A stretch of DNA of 64,000 nt from JAWQFO01 sp033436665 (GCF_033436665.1 NZ_JAWQFO010000005.1:1-64000); one strand, 5' to 3'; shown: positions 1 through 8,953, counted from the stretch's first letter. The notes: a model not told the origin generated them from the sequence alone. Numbers and translations are program-made.

Positions 1-68
1 GAAAACCTACAGCACCCGCTGCGACACCACCAAGATCCCCTGCGTCTCAACATGGCGGTAGTTCAGCC

Positions 69-97
69 GGGTGCCGCGTTGACAACCTCCGGCACCC
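69..97 (+). other. Inverted repeat before the first gene
   Basis: GGGTGCCG (69-76) and CGGCACCC (90-97) are perfect 8-bp complements around a 13-nt loop, ending 10 nt before the ATG at 108. In RNA this would put a hairpin next to the ribosome-binding region. The only purine stretch before the start, AGGG at 103-106, sits unusually close to the ATG. The hairpin could modulate translation or end an upstream gene outside the window. The rest of 1-107 shows nothing recognisable. Confidence 0.35.
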
Positions 98-107
98 TGC
101 CTAGGGC

Positions 108-1973
108 ATGACAGCAGCAGACAACGGCGAAAAACGGCAACAGCCGGCGGACCAGACAGCCTTGACCCCGAGAATCTACACCGCCTACCACAAGTCGGCG
201 CCGCTTCTGGAAAGCGATATCGTCACGCCGATCCACGTCGGGCGGGCGCTGCACGACAAGCGCCTTCCGGGCATGATCGGCGATGACACCGGCGACAACA
301 TCTCGGCGAAAAACCAGGGGTATTGCGAACTGACCGCGCTCTACTGGGCGTGGAAGAACGACCGCGACGCCACGCATATCGGTCTCATGCATTATCGCCG
401 CGTGCTCGACTACGACAACGCGCACAGTGGTCAGGCGGAAACGTTCGTCGCGCGGTTCGACATTCCCGACTGGCTCGACCGCACCGAAACCTGGCTCGGC
501 GCGAATGCCGATGTGGACCTGGTGCTTCCGCGCCCGCATGTCATGGGACGGACGCTGGCCGAGAACTTCCGGACCCGGCACCGGGCGCAGGACTGGGATC
601 GCACGCGCGAGATCATCGCCGAGCGCTATCCGGAAGACCTGGCGGATTTCGACAAGGTGTCGGCCGCCTACGAGATCCGGCTTGGCAACATGTTCATCAT
701 GCGCCGCGCGTTGTTCGATGCCTATTGCGGCTGGCTCTTCGATATCCTGGAGCGGCTCGAGGCCACGCCGCTCGACCGCGAGACCTATTCGCCGGAGCAG
801 TCGCGCTACATCGGGTTCGTGGCCGAGCGGCTGTTCACCGTCTGGGTCGAGAAGATCAAGCGCGACCAGCCGGAGTTGCGCCTGCACGAGACCGGCATTC
901 TCAACATGAGCCGCGCGGTGATCCTGCCCTGGATGACCGGGCCGGCACTGAACGGACCCGAGCATGTCAACGTGGCCTTCGCCGCGGATCGCGATTACCT
1001 TCCGCACACGGCGGCGATGCTGGCCTCGCTGCTCGAGCATGCCGATCCGAAGCGGGTTCTGAACCTGTTTTTCCTGCACTCGGACGTTGGCGAGGCCGCG
1101 CGCGCGATGCTGCGCGAAGTCCTGATCGGATATCCGAATGCGCGCCTGCACGAGATGAACGCGGGCGCCACCTTCGATGAGGCCTACAGATCGAAGAGCC
1201 GGGCGCCGTCGAACACGACCTACAACCGCTTCCTGCTGTTCGACCTGCTGCCGGACATCGAGCGCCTGCTTTACGTCGATGTCGACATGATCTTCCGGGG
1301 CGACGTGGCGCAGATCTTCGACACCGAGATGGGCGACCACCCGCTGGGCGCCGTGACCGACCACATCATGACCCGGACCCTGACCGGGACAACCCCGACG
1401 ATCGATCCGGCGGTGCCGGACCTCTACGACTACCATCGTCAGACCCTCGGGCTGAACGACGCGCAGATCGCGCGTTACTTCAACGCCGGCCTGCTGCTTT
1501 TCAACTTCAAGGCGATGGACGTGAAGGCCACCGGGGCGGCGCTGATGAAGATGGCGCTCGAGGGGCAGTACATGTTCCGCGACCAGGACGTCATGAACGC
1601 CTTCTTCAAGGACAGCGTCCTGACGCTGGACGCGCGCTACAACGTGCTCAACACGGTGATCGAGGGCTACAACCGCGTGCCGAAAGCAAACCACGCCGAG
1701 GCGATGGCGGCCCGGCGCGATCCGGTGGTGATCCACTACGCGGCGGGCGATTACAAGCCGTGGAACGAGGACGCGGTGCCGATGGCGGCGCACTATTGGC
1801 ACGCGCTCATGCGCACGCCGTTTTTTGCCGAGGTGACATCGGGCATGCAGAGCCGGGCCTCACTCCGCACGCGAGGCACGATCGTGCGCGGCGGGATTGC
1901 GTTGGCCAACAGGTTCCCTGCGTTGCGGCCGTTCCTGATGCGCACCTACGCGCAGATCCGGCGCGTCAGGTGA
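108..1973 (+). CDS. Two-domain glycosyltransferase, DUF4422 + GT8
   Basis: The 621-aa product appears to join two glycosyltransferase-like modules. Residues about 22-265 match the DUF4422 pattern (IYTAYHK near the start, SDIVTPIHVGRAL, then a conserved LMHYRR). Residues about 286-560 match glycosyltransferase family 8, starting VNVAFAADRDYLPH, with the metal- and nucleotide-sugar-binding DxD in LYVDVDMIF (about residue 388) and a later FNAGLLLFN motif. GT8 enzymes transfer hexoses from UDP-sugars, and DUF4422 proteins occur in capsule and exopolysaccharide loci, so a role in surface polysaccharide or lipooligosaccharide assembly is inferred. No signal peptide or membrane segment is apparent, so it should be cytoplasmic. 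The start is uncertain because the ribosome-binding site is poor. The acceptor is unknown. Confidence 0.85.
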   Translation: MTAADNGEKRQQPADQTALTPRIYTAYHKSAPLLESDIVTPIHVGRALHDKRLPGMIGDDTGDNISAKNQGYCELTALYWAWKNDRDATHIGLMHYRRVLDYDNAHSGQAETFVARFDIPDWLDRTETWLGANADVDLVLPRPHVMGRTLAENFRTRHRAQDWDRTREIIAERYPEDLADFDKVSAAYEIRLGNMFIMRRALFDAYCGWLFDILERLEATPLDRETYSPEQSRYIGFVAERLFTVWVEKIKRDQPELRLHETGILNMSRAVILPWMTGPALNGPEHVNVAFAADRDYLPHTAAMLASLLEHADPKRVLNLFFLHSDVGEAARAMLREVLIGYPNARLHEMNAGATFDEAYRSKSRAPSNTTYNRFLLFDLLPDIERLLYVDVDMIFRGDVAQIFDTEMGDHPLGAVTDHIMTRTLTGTTPTIDPAVPDLYDYHRQTLGLNDAQIARYFNAGLLLFNFKAMDVKATGAALMKMALEGQYMFRDQDVMNAFFKDSVLTLDARYNVLNTVIEGYNRVPKANHAEAMAARRDPVVIHYAAGDYKPWNEDAVPMAAHYWHALMRTPFFAEVTSGMQSRASLRTRGTIVRGGIALANRFPALRPFLMRTYAQIRRVR

Positions 1974-2013
1974 GCGGCACAGCTCCACGTATCGGCGTCA
2001 GCGAGTCCGCGGG

Positions 2014-2709
2014 ATGCGTGACGCGCTAGCTCAGGCGGGACGGCGTGTCGCCGCGCTCTTTGCGCCGCAACAGGAGTGGCGACCGGTCTACTTCGTGGCG
2101 TCTCCCTACAAGACCGCGACGACCACCGTCGGTCAGGCGCTGATCACGCTCGGTGCCGCGAAGTTTCAGATGCGCTACAAGCAAGGGCTTTTGACCGACC
2201 TCCGTCCGACCATCCGAGAGATGAACGCCTCGGTGCCGAAAAATGCAGATGCGCGGGACTATATCGCGGCGAACGCTGATGCGCTCCGCGATCCCTTCGC
2301 ATCGGTTCTGCCGCTTCTGAGATCCTACGACGTCTTTCATGACGCGCCTCTCGGACACAGCCACATTCATCCGTTCATCCTCAAGGCGCTCGAGTCGCAG
2401 GCGCGGTTCATCTGGGTGAACCGCCCGCGCAAGGAATGGATCGCCTCGGTCCGTCGCTGGGAACAGTCACATCCGGACCTTTATCCCCGGCAATGGGAGT
2501 GGGACACCGAGCCGGGCGCGCGGCGCAAGGCGCTGCGCAAGTTCTGGGACAAGCGGTATCGCCGCTTTCAAAGGCTCGCGGCCGACTTCCCCGGGGACTG
2601 TCTTGAAATGGATGTCGCGGACCTCGCTTCTTGGGAGGTTCTGGCGAAGTTCTGCGACCGGCCGGCGCCACCGGGCAGGCCGGAGGCGCGCAACGTCAGC
2701 CGCAGCTAG
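2014..2709 (+). CDS. Sulfotransferase-like P-loop protein
   Basis: The 231-aa product has a P-loop-like SPYKTATTTVGQAL near residues 30-43, the position and shape of the 5'-phosphosulfate-binding loop of PAPS-dependent sulfotransferases. A later FIWVNRPRKEWIASVRRWE resembles the 3'-phosphate-binding region (RNPxD/RPxx-S type). It lies 40 nt after the glycosyltransferase gene in the same direction, so it may modify the same glycan; this is inference. Its TAG stop overlaps the TAG stop of the convergent cysH by two bases. Only part of the family signature is obvious, so a non-sulfotransferase P-loop role is possible. Confidence 0.6.
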   Translation: MRDALAQAGRRVAALFAPQQEWRPVYFVASPYKTATTTVGQALITLGAAKFQMRYKQGLLTDLRPTIREMNASVPKNADARDYIAANADALRDPFASVLPLLRSYDVFHDAPLGHSHIHPFILKALESQARFIWVNRPRKEWIASVRRWEQSHPDLYPRQWEWDTEPGARRKALRKFWDKRYRRFQRLAADFPGDCLEMDVADLASWEVLAKFCDRPAPPGRPEARNVSRS

Positions 2710-3446
2710 CTGCCGGTCCGCACCATCTTGCCGTTCTCGAAATGGATGCCGCACTCGGTCTTTTCGCTGTCTGCCCAGCGTCCGGCGCGGGCATCCTCGC
2801 CCGGGGCCACGGCGCGCGTGCAGGGCGCGCAGCCGACAGACAGGAAGCCCTGGCCCTTCAGGGGATGTTCGGGCAGGTCGTGCGCCTGCATGTAGCCTGC
2901 CACGTCGTCGGCGCTCCAGTCGATGAGCGGGTTCACCTTGATCCAGCGGTCCTGGGTCTCAAAGAGCTGCATGTCCGAGCGCGTCGCCGCCTGGCCGCGC
3001 TTGCGTCCGGTGATCCAGCAGGCCAGCGGACGGAGGGCGGCAAGCATCGGCAGGGTCTTGCGGACGTGACAGCAAAGATCGGGGTTGCGCTGGTGCAGGG
3101 TGCCGTCGGGATCGTCGGCCTGGACCGACGCGGGACGCGGCGTGATGGTCTGGATGTTGCACAGGCCGAGACGCGCCACGAGGTCGTCGCGGTAGGCAAG
3201 CGTCTCGGGAAAGTGTTTGAGCGTGTCGAGAAAGATGACCGGCACGAAGGGGTCGATCCGGCTGATCATGTGCAACAGCACGGCCGAGTCCGTGCCGAAG
3301 GAAGAGACGAGACCGATGCGGCCCGCGAATTCGTTGCCGACGATGGAACCGAGAATGTCTTCGGCGTCGCGTCCCTTGTAGCGCTGGGTCAGACCCGTGG
3401 CGCGGTCGCGCAGTTCAAGTCGGCTGTTGGTTTCGAATGTCGTCAT
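2706..3446 (-). CDS. cysH: Assimilatory adenylyl-sulfate/PAPS reductase
   Basis: CysH reduces activated sulfate (APS or PAPS) to sulfite with thioredoxin, in the cytoplasm. The 246-aa protein has the PP-loop SSFGTDS (48-54), the cysteine pair C125-C126 in DLCCHVRK, the CAPCTR motif (C206, C209) and the C-terminal ECGIH with the catalytic cysteine (C232). The CC...CxxC set binds the [4Fe-4S] cluster of APS-type reductases, so APS is the more likely substrate. ATG at 3446 is chosen because GGAGG lies just upstream; in-frame codons further upstream, to 3650, run into promoter-like sequence. The gene is convergent with the sulfotransferase-like gene. Confidence 0.93.
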   Translation of the reverse strand: MTTFETNSRLELRDRATGLTQRYKGRDAEDILGSIVGNEFAGRIGLVSSFGTDSAVLLHMISRIDPFVPVIFLDTLKHFPETLAYRDDLVARLGLCNIQTITPRPASVQADDPDGTLHQRNPDLCCHVRKTLPMLAALRPLACWITGRKRGQAATRSDMQLFETQDRWIKVNPLIDWSADDVAGYMQAHDLPEHPLKGQGFLSVGCAPCTRAVAPGEDARAGRWADSEKTECGIHFENGKMVRTGS

Positions 3447-3611
3447 ACCGGCCTCCGCCGGGGACCGGTCCCGGCCCGCTCGCTCGACGCGCCCGCAAGC
3501 CGGGGGCGGCGTCTCAGGAAAAGGTGCACCTCGTGTCTCGGCGCAGCCTCGGGTCAGGTCAACCCCCGTGTCGTTCAAGTACAGGCTTGGGCGGTAGAAA
3601 TTCGCCCGATG

Positions 3612-3658
3612 GTGCAAAACTGTCCTGCGGCAGGCGTGATCCTCGCGCAATTTTGCAC
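3612..3658. promoter_or_regulatory. Long-spaced inverted repeat in the cysH / CoA-transferase divergent region
   Basis: GTGCAAAA (3612-3619) and TTTTGCAC (3651-3658) are perfect 8-bp complements separated by 31 nt. A second dyad, CCTGC-G-GCAGG, lies between them. The region 3447-3785 holds no gene; it contains this repeat, then the TTGACA and palindromes listed separately. The half-sites could be operators for a looping or tandem-binding regulator of cysH. The regulator cannot be named from the sequence. Confidence 0.35.
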
Positions 3659-3717
3659 ACAGGCCAAACTACATCGTTACGCAACCAACCTTGGACTGTT
3701 CATGGAAAAGAGTGCTA

Positions 3718-3767
3718 TTGACAAAATATGGAACGTTCCATCAAAAGGGGTCTGTGGAACGTTCCAC
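3718..3767 (+). promoter_or_regulatory. Promoter with two identical-core palindromic operators
   Basis: A perfect -35 hexamer TTGACA (3718-3723) is followed by two perfect 14-bp palindromes, ATGGAACGTTCCAT (3728-3741) and GTGGAACGTTCCAC (3754-3767). They share the 12-bp core TGGAACGTTCCA and their centres are 26 bp apart. No good -10 is seen at 17 bp. A CG-centred even palindrome is typical of LacI-family operators; IclR-family sites with GGAA/TTCC arms are an alternative. Placement over and downstream of the -35 suggests repression. The LacI regulator at 15155-16159, near the end of the same gene series, is the obvious candidate. Confidence 0.65.
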
Positions 3768-3785
3768 ACGAGTGGGGGAAATCCG

Positions 3786-5357
3786 ATGAGCAAGCTTGTC
3801 ACCGCGGCGGAGGCTGTCGCCCGTATTCCCGACCGTGCGGTCGTGACGGTGTCGTCATCCTCGGCCCTGGGGTGTCCCGATCTTGTCCTGCAGGCACTCG
3901 GGGCGCGCTTCGACGATACCGGACAGCCGCGGGACCTGACGACGATCCATCCGATTGCGGCGGGGGATATGTACGGGGTCAAAGGTGTCGACCACATCGC
4001 CAAGGACGGGTTGCTGTCCCGGATCCTTGGTGGTTCCTACCCGTCGGGACCATCGTCCAAGCCGATGCCGGAGATCTGGAAGATGATCGTCGAGAACCGG
4101 GTGGCGGCCTACAACCTGCCGTCGGGCGTCCTGTTCGACATGAACCGCGAGGCCGCGGCGAACCGTCCCGGCGTTCTGACCAAGGTCGGGCTGAACACCT
4201 TCGTCGACCCGATCCGCGAAGGCTGTGCGATGAACGAGCGCGCAGCGGAGACACCGGTGGTGCGTCGGGTCGAGTTCGACGGCGACACGTGGCTGCACTT
4301 CCCGAACGTGATCCCCAACGTCGCCATCATACGGGCCACGACGGCCGACGAGACCGGCAACCTGACCTTCGAGCACGAAGGCGCCTATCTGGGCGGGCTC
4401 GAACAGGCGATCTGCGTGCGCAACCACGGTGGGCTGGTCATCGCGCAGGTGTCCCGCGTGACCATGCGCGGCTCGCTGCGCCCGCACGACGTGCGCGTGC
4501 CGGGGCATCTGGTCGACCTCGTGGTGATCGACGCGGACCAGAAGCAGACCTGCGAGACCCACTATGATCCGGCAATCTCGGGGCAGGTGATGCGGCCTTG
4601 GGATAGCTTCGCTCTTGCCGAGCATGGCGTCGAGAAGGTGATCGCGCGCCGCGCGGCAATGGAGCTGAAACCAGGCATGTCGGCCAATCTCGGGTTCGGC
4701 ATTTCCGCGATGGTGCCGCGGATCCTCCTGGAAGAGGGGCACCCCGACGCCGTCACATGGGCCATCGAACAGGGCGCCGTGGGCGGCATGCCGTTGACCG
4801 GTTTCGCTTTTGGCTGCGCGTCGAACGCCGACGCCTTCGTGCCGTCCCCGCAGCAGTTCATCTACTTCCAGGGTGGCGGCTTCGACGTGTCATTTCTGTC
4901 TTTCCTCGAGGTCGACCTCGAGGGCAACGTCAATGTCTCCAAGCTTGGCAAGAAGCCCTACCTGACCGCCGGCTGCGGAGGCTTCGTCGACATCACAGCG
5001 GGTGCAAAAAAGATCGTCTTTTCCGGCTGGTTCGAGGCCGGCGCGCAGGTCGAGTTGCACGAGAATGGCATCCACATCGCGGCACCGGGCAAATTCACCA
5101 AAATGGTCGAGGCCGTCGAACACGTCACCTTCTCCGGCGCGCGGGCGCGCGAGTCGGGGCAGGAAGTGCTCTACATCACCGAGCGCTGCGTGATCCGGCT
5201 GACCGACGAAGGTCTGGTCGCAACCGAGATCATGCCCGGCATCGACCCCGACCGCGACATCGTGGCGGCCTCGGAAGGGCGCGTGAAGGTGGCGCAGAAC
5301 GCCATCGCGCTGCCGCTGTCGCTTCTGCGGGACGCGCCGATGGGCTGGGGCGCATGA
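3786..5357 (+). CDS. Acyl-CoA:acetate/propionate CoA-transferase family
   Basis: The 523-aa single-chain enzyme is of the YdiF/propionate CoA-transferase type, which moves CoA between carboxylic acids through a glutamyl-CoA thioester. The N-terminal half carries the donor-site fold (SSSSALGCPDLVLQAL). The C-terminal half has IEQGAVGGMP, with E328 as the expected catalytic glutamate. The length is normal for the fused alpha-beta form. ATG at 3786 follows AGTGGGGGAAATCCG and lies just after the two operators. The stop overlaps the next gene as ATGA. It probably activates an acid made by the downstream aldehyde dehydrogenase; its substrate is unknown. Confidence 0.88.
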   Translation: MSKLVTAAEAVARIPDRAVVTVSSSSALGCPDLVLQALGARFDDTGQPRDLTTIHPIAAGDMYGVKGVDHIAKDGLLSRILGGSYPSGPSSKPMPEIWKMIVENRVAAYNLPSGVLFDMNREAAANRPGVLTKVGLNTFVDPIREGCAMNERAAETPVVRRVEFDGDTWLHFPNVIPNVAIIRATTADETGNLTFEHEGAYLGGLEQAICVRNHGGLVIAQVSRVTMRGSLRPHDVRVPGHLVDLVVIDADQKQTCETHYDPAISGQVMRPWDSFALAEHGVEKVIARRAAMELKPGMSANLGFGISAMVPRILLEEGHPDAVTWAIEQGAVGGMPLTGFAFGCASNADAFVPSPQQFIYFQGGGFDVSFLSFLEVDLEGNVNVSKLGKKPYLTAGCGGFVDITAGAKKIVFSGWFEAGAQVELHENGIHIAAPGKFTKMVEAVEHVTFSGARARESGQEVLYITERCVIRLTDEGLVATEIMPGIDPDRDIVAASEGRVKVAQNAIALPLSLLRDAPMGWGA

Positions 5358-6121
5358 GCGCCGTCCATCTGTTGCGCGACGGCCAGGTTGCCGAGCTGCG
5401 GCTCGACAACCCTGCGAAGATGAACGCGTTCTCGGTCGAGATGCTGGCCCAGCTTTCCGGGCATCTCGAGGTGATCGAGCGTGATGCCTCGATCGCGGCG
5501 GTGATGCTGACGGCAGAAGGCGACCGGGCCTTCTGTACAGGGGCCGACATCAACGGCTGGGGCGATCTGAGCCCGGCCGAGTTCGCGCGGCACTGGGTGC
5601 GCGACGGACACCGGATTTTCGATCGCCTTGCGCGCCTCTCGAAACCGACCATCGCCGTATTGCAAGGTCATGCCTTCGGTGGCGGGCTCGAACTGGCCGC
5701 GGCCTGCGACCTGCGGGTGATGGCGCCAAAGGCCGCGCTCGCCCTGCCGGAGGCAGGGGTCGGGATCGTGCCGGGATGGTCGGGCACGCAGCGCCTGCTG
5801 CGGCTGCTGCCCGAACCCGTGGTCAAGGAAATGGCCCTTTTCGGTCACCGCATCAAGGCGGAGCGGGCCCTGGCATTCGGCTTCGTCGCCGCCGTGTCGG
5901 ACGATCCGCACGACGCGGCCCGGGCGCTTCTGGAGCGCGCACTCACCCTGTCGCCGCGCGCGGTGGAGATCTCAAAGTCGATGATCCACGCGGCGCAGGG
6001 CGAAGACCGAGGCGCGATGGTCGAGGCTCTGGGCAGTGCCGCAATCGCCGCCACCGACGACCGCCGGGAGGGCGTCAGCGCCTTCCGCGAGAAACGCAAA
6101 CCGGACTTTTCGGGACAGTGA
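5354..6121 (+). CDS. Enoyl-CoA hydratase/isomerase family protein
   Basis: This 255-aa crotonase-fold protein carries the oxyanion-hole segments CTGADING (61-68) and HAFGGGLELAAACD (106-119). Both acid residues used by hydratases are present at E113 and E133 (LPEAGVGIVPGWSGTQRL). It should add water to, or isomerise, an enoyl-CoA in the cytoplasm. It is translationally coupled to the CoA-transferase through ATGA and followed two bases later by the aldehyde dehydrogenase. Together they suggest a short beta-oxidation-like route for a substrate-derived acyl-CoA. Confidence 0.87.
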   Translation: MSAVHLLRDGQVAELRLDNPAKMNAFSVEMLAQLSGHLEVIERDASIAAVMLTAEGDRAFCTGADINGWGDLSPAEFARHWVRDGHRIFDRLARLSKPTIAVLQGHAFGGGLELAAACDLRVMAPKAALALPEAGVGIVPGWSGTQRLLRLLPEPVVKEMALFGHRIKAERALAFGFVAAVSDDPHDAARALLERALTLSPRAVEISKSMIHAAQGEDRGAMVEALGSAAIAATDDRREGVSAFREKRKPDFSGQ

Positions 6122-6123
6122 GC

Positions 6124-7650
6124 ATGAAAGACCTGCACGTCGTCGCCGACCAGGCGCTGGAGCTTCCCGCGACGCCCTACCAGGCGAGACACTTCATCGA
6201 CGGGGCGCAGAGCTACAGCGCCGATGGGCGTACCTCCGACCGCGTCTCGCCGTCGCATGGCGTCGTGGTCAGCCGGGCCGCGCTTGGCGGGACCGCCGAG
6301 ACCGAGGCGGCGATCAGGGCGGCCCGCACGGCCTTCGATGATGGCCGCTGGAGCCGGCTGTCGGGCAAGGAACGCGGCACGATACTGATGAAGGTGGCCG
6401 ACCTCATCGAGAAAAACGAGGAGCGGCTGGCTCTGATCGAAACGCTGGAAAGCGGCAAGCCGATCTCGCAGGCGCGCGGCGAATGCGGCGGTGCCGCCGA
6501 CCTGTGGCGCTTTGCTGCATCACTGGCGCGAACCAGTCACGGCGACAGCCACAACACGCTGGGCGCGGACATGCTGGGCGTGGTTCTGAAAGAACCGATC
6601 GGCGTGGTCTCGATCATCACACCCTGGAACTTCCCGTTCTGGATCCTCAGCCAGAAGCTGCCGTTCGCTTTGGCCGCCGGCTGCACCTGCGTGGTCAAGC
6701 CGTCCGAGCTGACCCCTTCGACCACCGCGATGCTGGCGGAATTGTTGATCGAGGCCGGTCTGCCCGCCGGGGTCTGCAACATCGTGCTGGGCCACGGCGA
6801 CCCGGTCGGCACCCTGATGAGCCGGCACGAAGATGTCGACATGATCAGCTTTACCGGCTCGACCGCCGTGGGCAAGCGGATCACCAAGGCGGCCGGAGAC
6901 ACGCTGAAGAAGGTCGCGCTGGAACTTGGCGGCAAGAACCCGCAGGTGATCTTTCCCGACGCCGACCTTGAGGGTGCCGCCGATGCCGTGACCTTCGGCA
7001 TCTACTTCAACGTCGGCCAGTGCTGCAATTCCTCGAGCCGGATCATCGTTCACGAAGACATAGCCGAGGACTTCGTGGCGCGCGTGGTCGCGCTGTCGAA
7101 AAAGGTCGCCTTCGGCAATCCGCTCAATCCCGAGACGCAGGTCGGGGCCATCGTCTCGGCGGAGCATCGAGAGAAGATCGACGGTTACGTCAAGGCGGCG
7201 CAGGCTGAGGGGGCCGAGGTCTACCTTGGTGGCGACGCGCTGACGGTGCCGGGGCTGAGTGACCAGTTCTACCAGCCGACGGTCGTGCGCGGCGTCACGC
7301 CCGACATGGCGATCGCCCGCGAAGAGGTGTTCGGCCCGGTCGTCGCGGTGCTGACCTTTCGCACGCTGGACGAGGCCATTGCACTGACCAACGACGCGCA
7401 CTACGGCTTGTCGGCGGGTGTCTGGAGTGAGAACGTCCATACGTGCCTGGCCTTCGCCCGCCGCGCGCAGGCGGGAACGGTCTGGACCAACACCTGGATG
7501 GACGGTTTTCCGGAACTAGCATTCGGCGGCATGAAGCAATCCGGTCAGGGCCGTGAAATCGGGAGTTACGGCTTCGACGAATTTCTCGAGGTGAAATCGC
7601 TCGTGATGCGGGTCGGCCGCACGCGGGCACCTTGGGTCAAGTCTGCCTGA
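6124..7650 (+). CDS. NAD(P)-dependent aldehyde dehydrogenase
   Basis: This 508-aa ALDH-superfamily enzyme oxidises an aldehyde to its acid with NAD(P)+. It has the substrate/cofactor segment TPWNFPFW, the glutamate of LELGGKNP (E267), the cysteine of GQCCNSSSR (C301, with C300 beside it) and the C-terminal EEVFGPVVAVLTF motif. Length is normal. It follows the hydratase gene by two bases, so the first three genes form one unit. It probably acts after one of the GMC alcohol oxidoreductases downstream. Its sequence resembles betaine-aldehyde/gamma-aminobutyraldehyde-type enzymes, but the substrate is not identifiable. Confidence 0.9.
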   Translation: MKDLHVVADQALELPATPYQARHFIDGAQSYSADGRTSDRVSPSHGVVVSRAALGGTAETEAAIRAARTAFDDGRWSRLSGKERGTILMKVADLIEKNEERLALIETLESGKPISQARGECGGAADLWRFAASLARTSHGDSHNTLGADMLGVVLKEPIGVVSIITPWNFPFWILSQKLPFALAAGCTCVVKPSELTPSTTAMLAELLIEAGLPAGVCNIVLGHGDPVGTLMSRHEDVDMISFTGSTAVGKRITKAAGDTLKKVALELGGKNPQVIFPDADLEGAADAVTFGIYFNVGQCCNSSSRIIVHEDIAEDFVARVVALSKKVAFGNPLNPETQVGAIVSAEHREKIDGYVKAAQAEGAEVYLGGDALTVPGLSDQFYQPTVVRGVTPDMAIAREEVFGPVVAVLTFRTLDEAIALTNDAHYGLSAGVWSENVHTCLAFARRAQAGTVWTNTWMDGFPELAFGGMKQSGQGREIGSYGFDEFLEVKSLVMRVGRTRAPWVKSA

Positions 7651-7699
7651 GCCGTAACCGGCTCGGGACGTCCAACGCAAAAAACAGGAGGAGATCTCA

Positions 7700-8953
7700 A
7701 TGCGTGGATACATCGGAAAACATACGGCGCTGGTCGGCGCGCTGCTCGCCACGACGAGCATGGCATCGGCGGAGGACGTCGAGGTTCTGCACTGGTGGAC
7801 CTCGGGCGGCGAGGCGGCCGCGCTCAATGTTCTCAAGGAGGATCTTCAGACACAGGATATCGGCTGGCAGGACATGCCGGTCGCCGGCGGCGGCGGCACC
7901 GAGGCGATGACCGTGCTGCGCGCCCGCGTCACCTCGGGCAACCCGCCGACCGCCGTGCAGATGCTCGGGTTCGACATCCTCGACTGGGCCGAGCAGGACG
8001 CGCTGGCGAACCTCAACGATGTCGCTGCCGAGGAAGGCTGGGACGCCGTGGTTCCCGACGCGCTCAAGGCCTTCTCGATGCATGACGGCAACTGGATCGC
8101 GGCACCGGTCAACGTGCATTCGACGAACTGGGTCTGGGCCAACAAGTCGATCCTCGACGACCTCGGCATCGCGCAGCCCACCACTTGGGACGAATTCGTC
8201 GCAGCGCTCGAGGCGGTCAAGGCGTCGGGCAAGACTGCGCTGGCCCACGGCGGGCAAGCCTGGCAGGACGCAACCATCCTTGATGGTGTGATCCTGTCCA
8301 CGGGTGGTGTCGACTTCTACAAGAAGGCCCTCATCGACCTCGACGCCGAGGCGCTTGGCTCGGACACGATGAAGGAAGCGTTCGACCGCATGGCCGTTCT
8401 GCGCAGCTACGTAGACGACAATTTCTCGGGGCGTGACTGGAACCTCGCGTCGGCCATGGTCATCAACGACGAGGCCGCGTTCCAGATCATGGGCGACTGG
8501 GCCAAGGGCGAGTTCCTGAATGCCGGCAAGGTGCCGGGCGAGGACTTCCTGTGCTTCCGCGTCCCGGGCTCGGAAGACGCGGTCAGCTTCAACTCGGACC
8601 AGTTCGCCATGTTCGGCGTGTCCGGCGACGAGGCCGTGCAGGCCCAGAACGCGATGGCGGCGGCGATCATGTCGCCCGAGTTCCAGTCCGCCTTCAATGT
8701 CGTGAAGGGGTCGGTGCCGGCACGGACCGACGTGCCGAACGACGATTTCGACGACTGCGGCAAGAAGGGCATGGCCGAACTCTCTGCGGCCAACGACGCC
8801 GGCACGCTCGTCGGCTCGATGGCGCATGGGCACGCCAATCGCGCTGCCGTGAAGAACGCGATCTACGACGTCGTGACCGCGCATTTCAACGGCGAGTACG
8901 ACAGCGAAACGGCGGTCCAGGAACTGGTGACCGCGGTCGAGATCAACAAGTGA
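7700..8953 (+). CDS. CUT1 sugar ABC transporter, periplasmic binding protein
   Basis: This 417-aa family-1 solute-binding protein has a Sec signal peptide ending in SMASA-E (about residue 25). The mature start, VEVLHWWTSGGEAAAL, is the pattern seen in glucose/mannose-type binding proteins (GtsA-like), as is the later MGDWAKGEF. A strong AGGAGGAG precedes the ATG. It is followed by an intercistronic hairpin and then two permeases and an ATPase, so the importer is complete. A sugar or sugar-containing ligand is likely from the family; nearby CoA and oxidoreductase genes suggest it may be unusual. Confidence 0.88.
   Translation: MRGYIGKHTALVGALLATTSMASAEDVEVLHWWTSGGEAAALNVLKEDLQTQDIGWQDMPVAGGGGTEAMTVLRARVTSGNPPTAVQMLGFDILDWAEQDALANLNDVAAEEGWDAVVPDALKAFSMHDGNWIAAPVNVHSTNWVWANKSILDDLGIAQPTTWDEFVAALEAVKASGKTALAHGGQAWQDATILDGVILSTGGVDFYKKALIDLDAEALGSDTMKEAFDRMAVLRSYVDDNFSGRDWNLASAMVINDEAAFQIMGDWAKGEFLNAGKVPGEDFLCFRVPGSEDAVSFNSDQFAMFGVSGDEAVQAQNAMAAAIMSPEFQSAFNVVKGSVPARTDVPNDDFDDCGKKGMAELSAANDAGTLVGSMAHGHANRAAVKNAIYDVVTAHFNGEYDSETAVQELVTAVEINK

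Noticed and set aside
3447..3650. Extended N-terminus for CysH (68 extra residues)
   Set aside because: The added residues show no family similarity, and GGAGG stands just upstream of the ATG at 3446.
2631..3785. N-terminal extension of the CoA-transferase frame
   Set aside because: The extra 385 codons run antisense through cysH and across the promoter and operators; the family start and a purine-rich ribosome-binding region fit ATG 3786.
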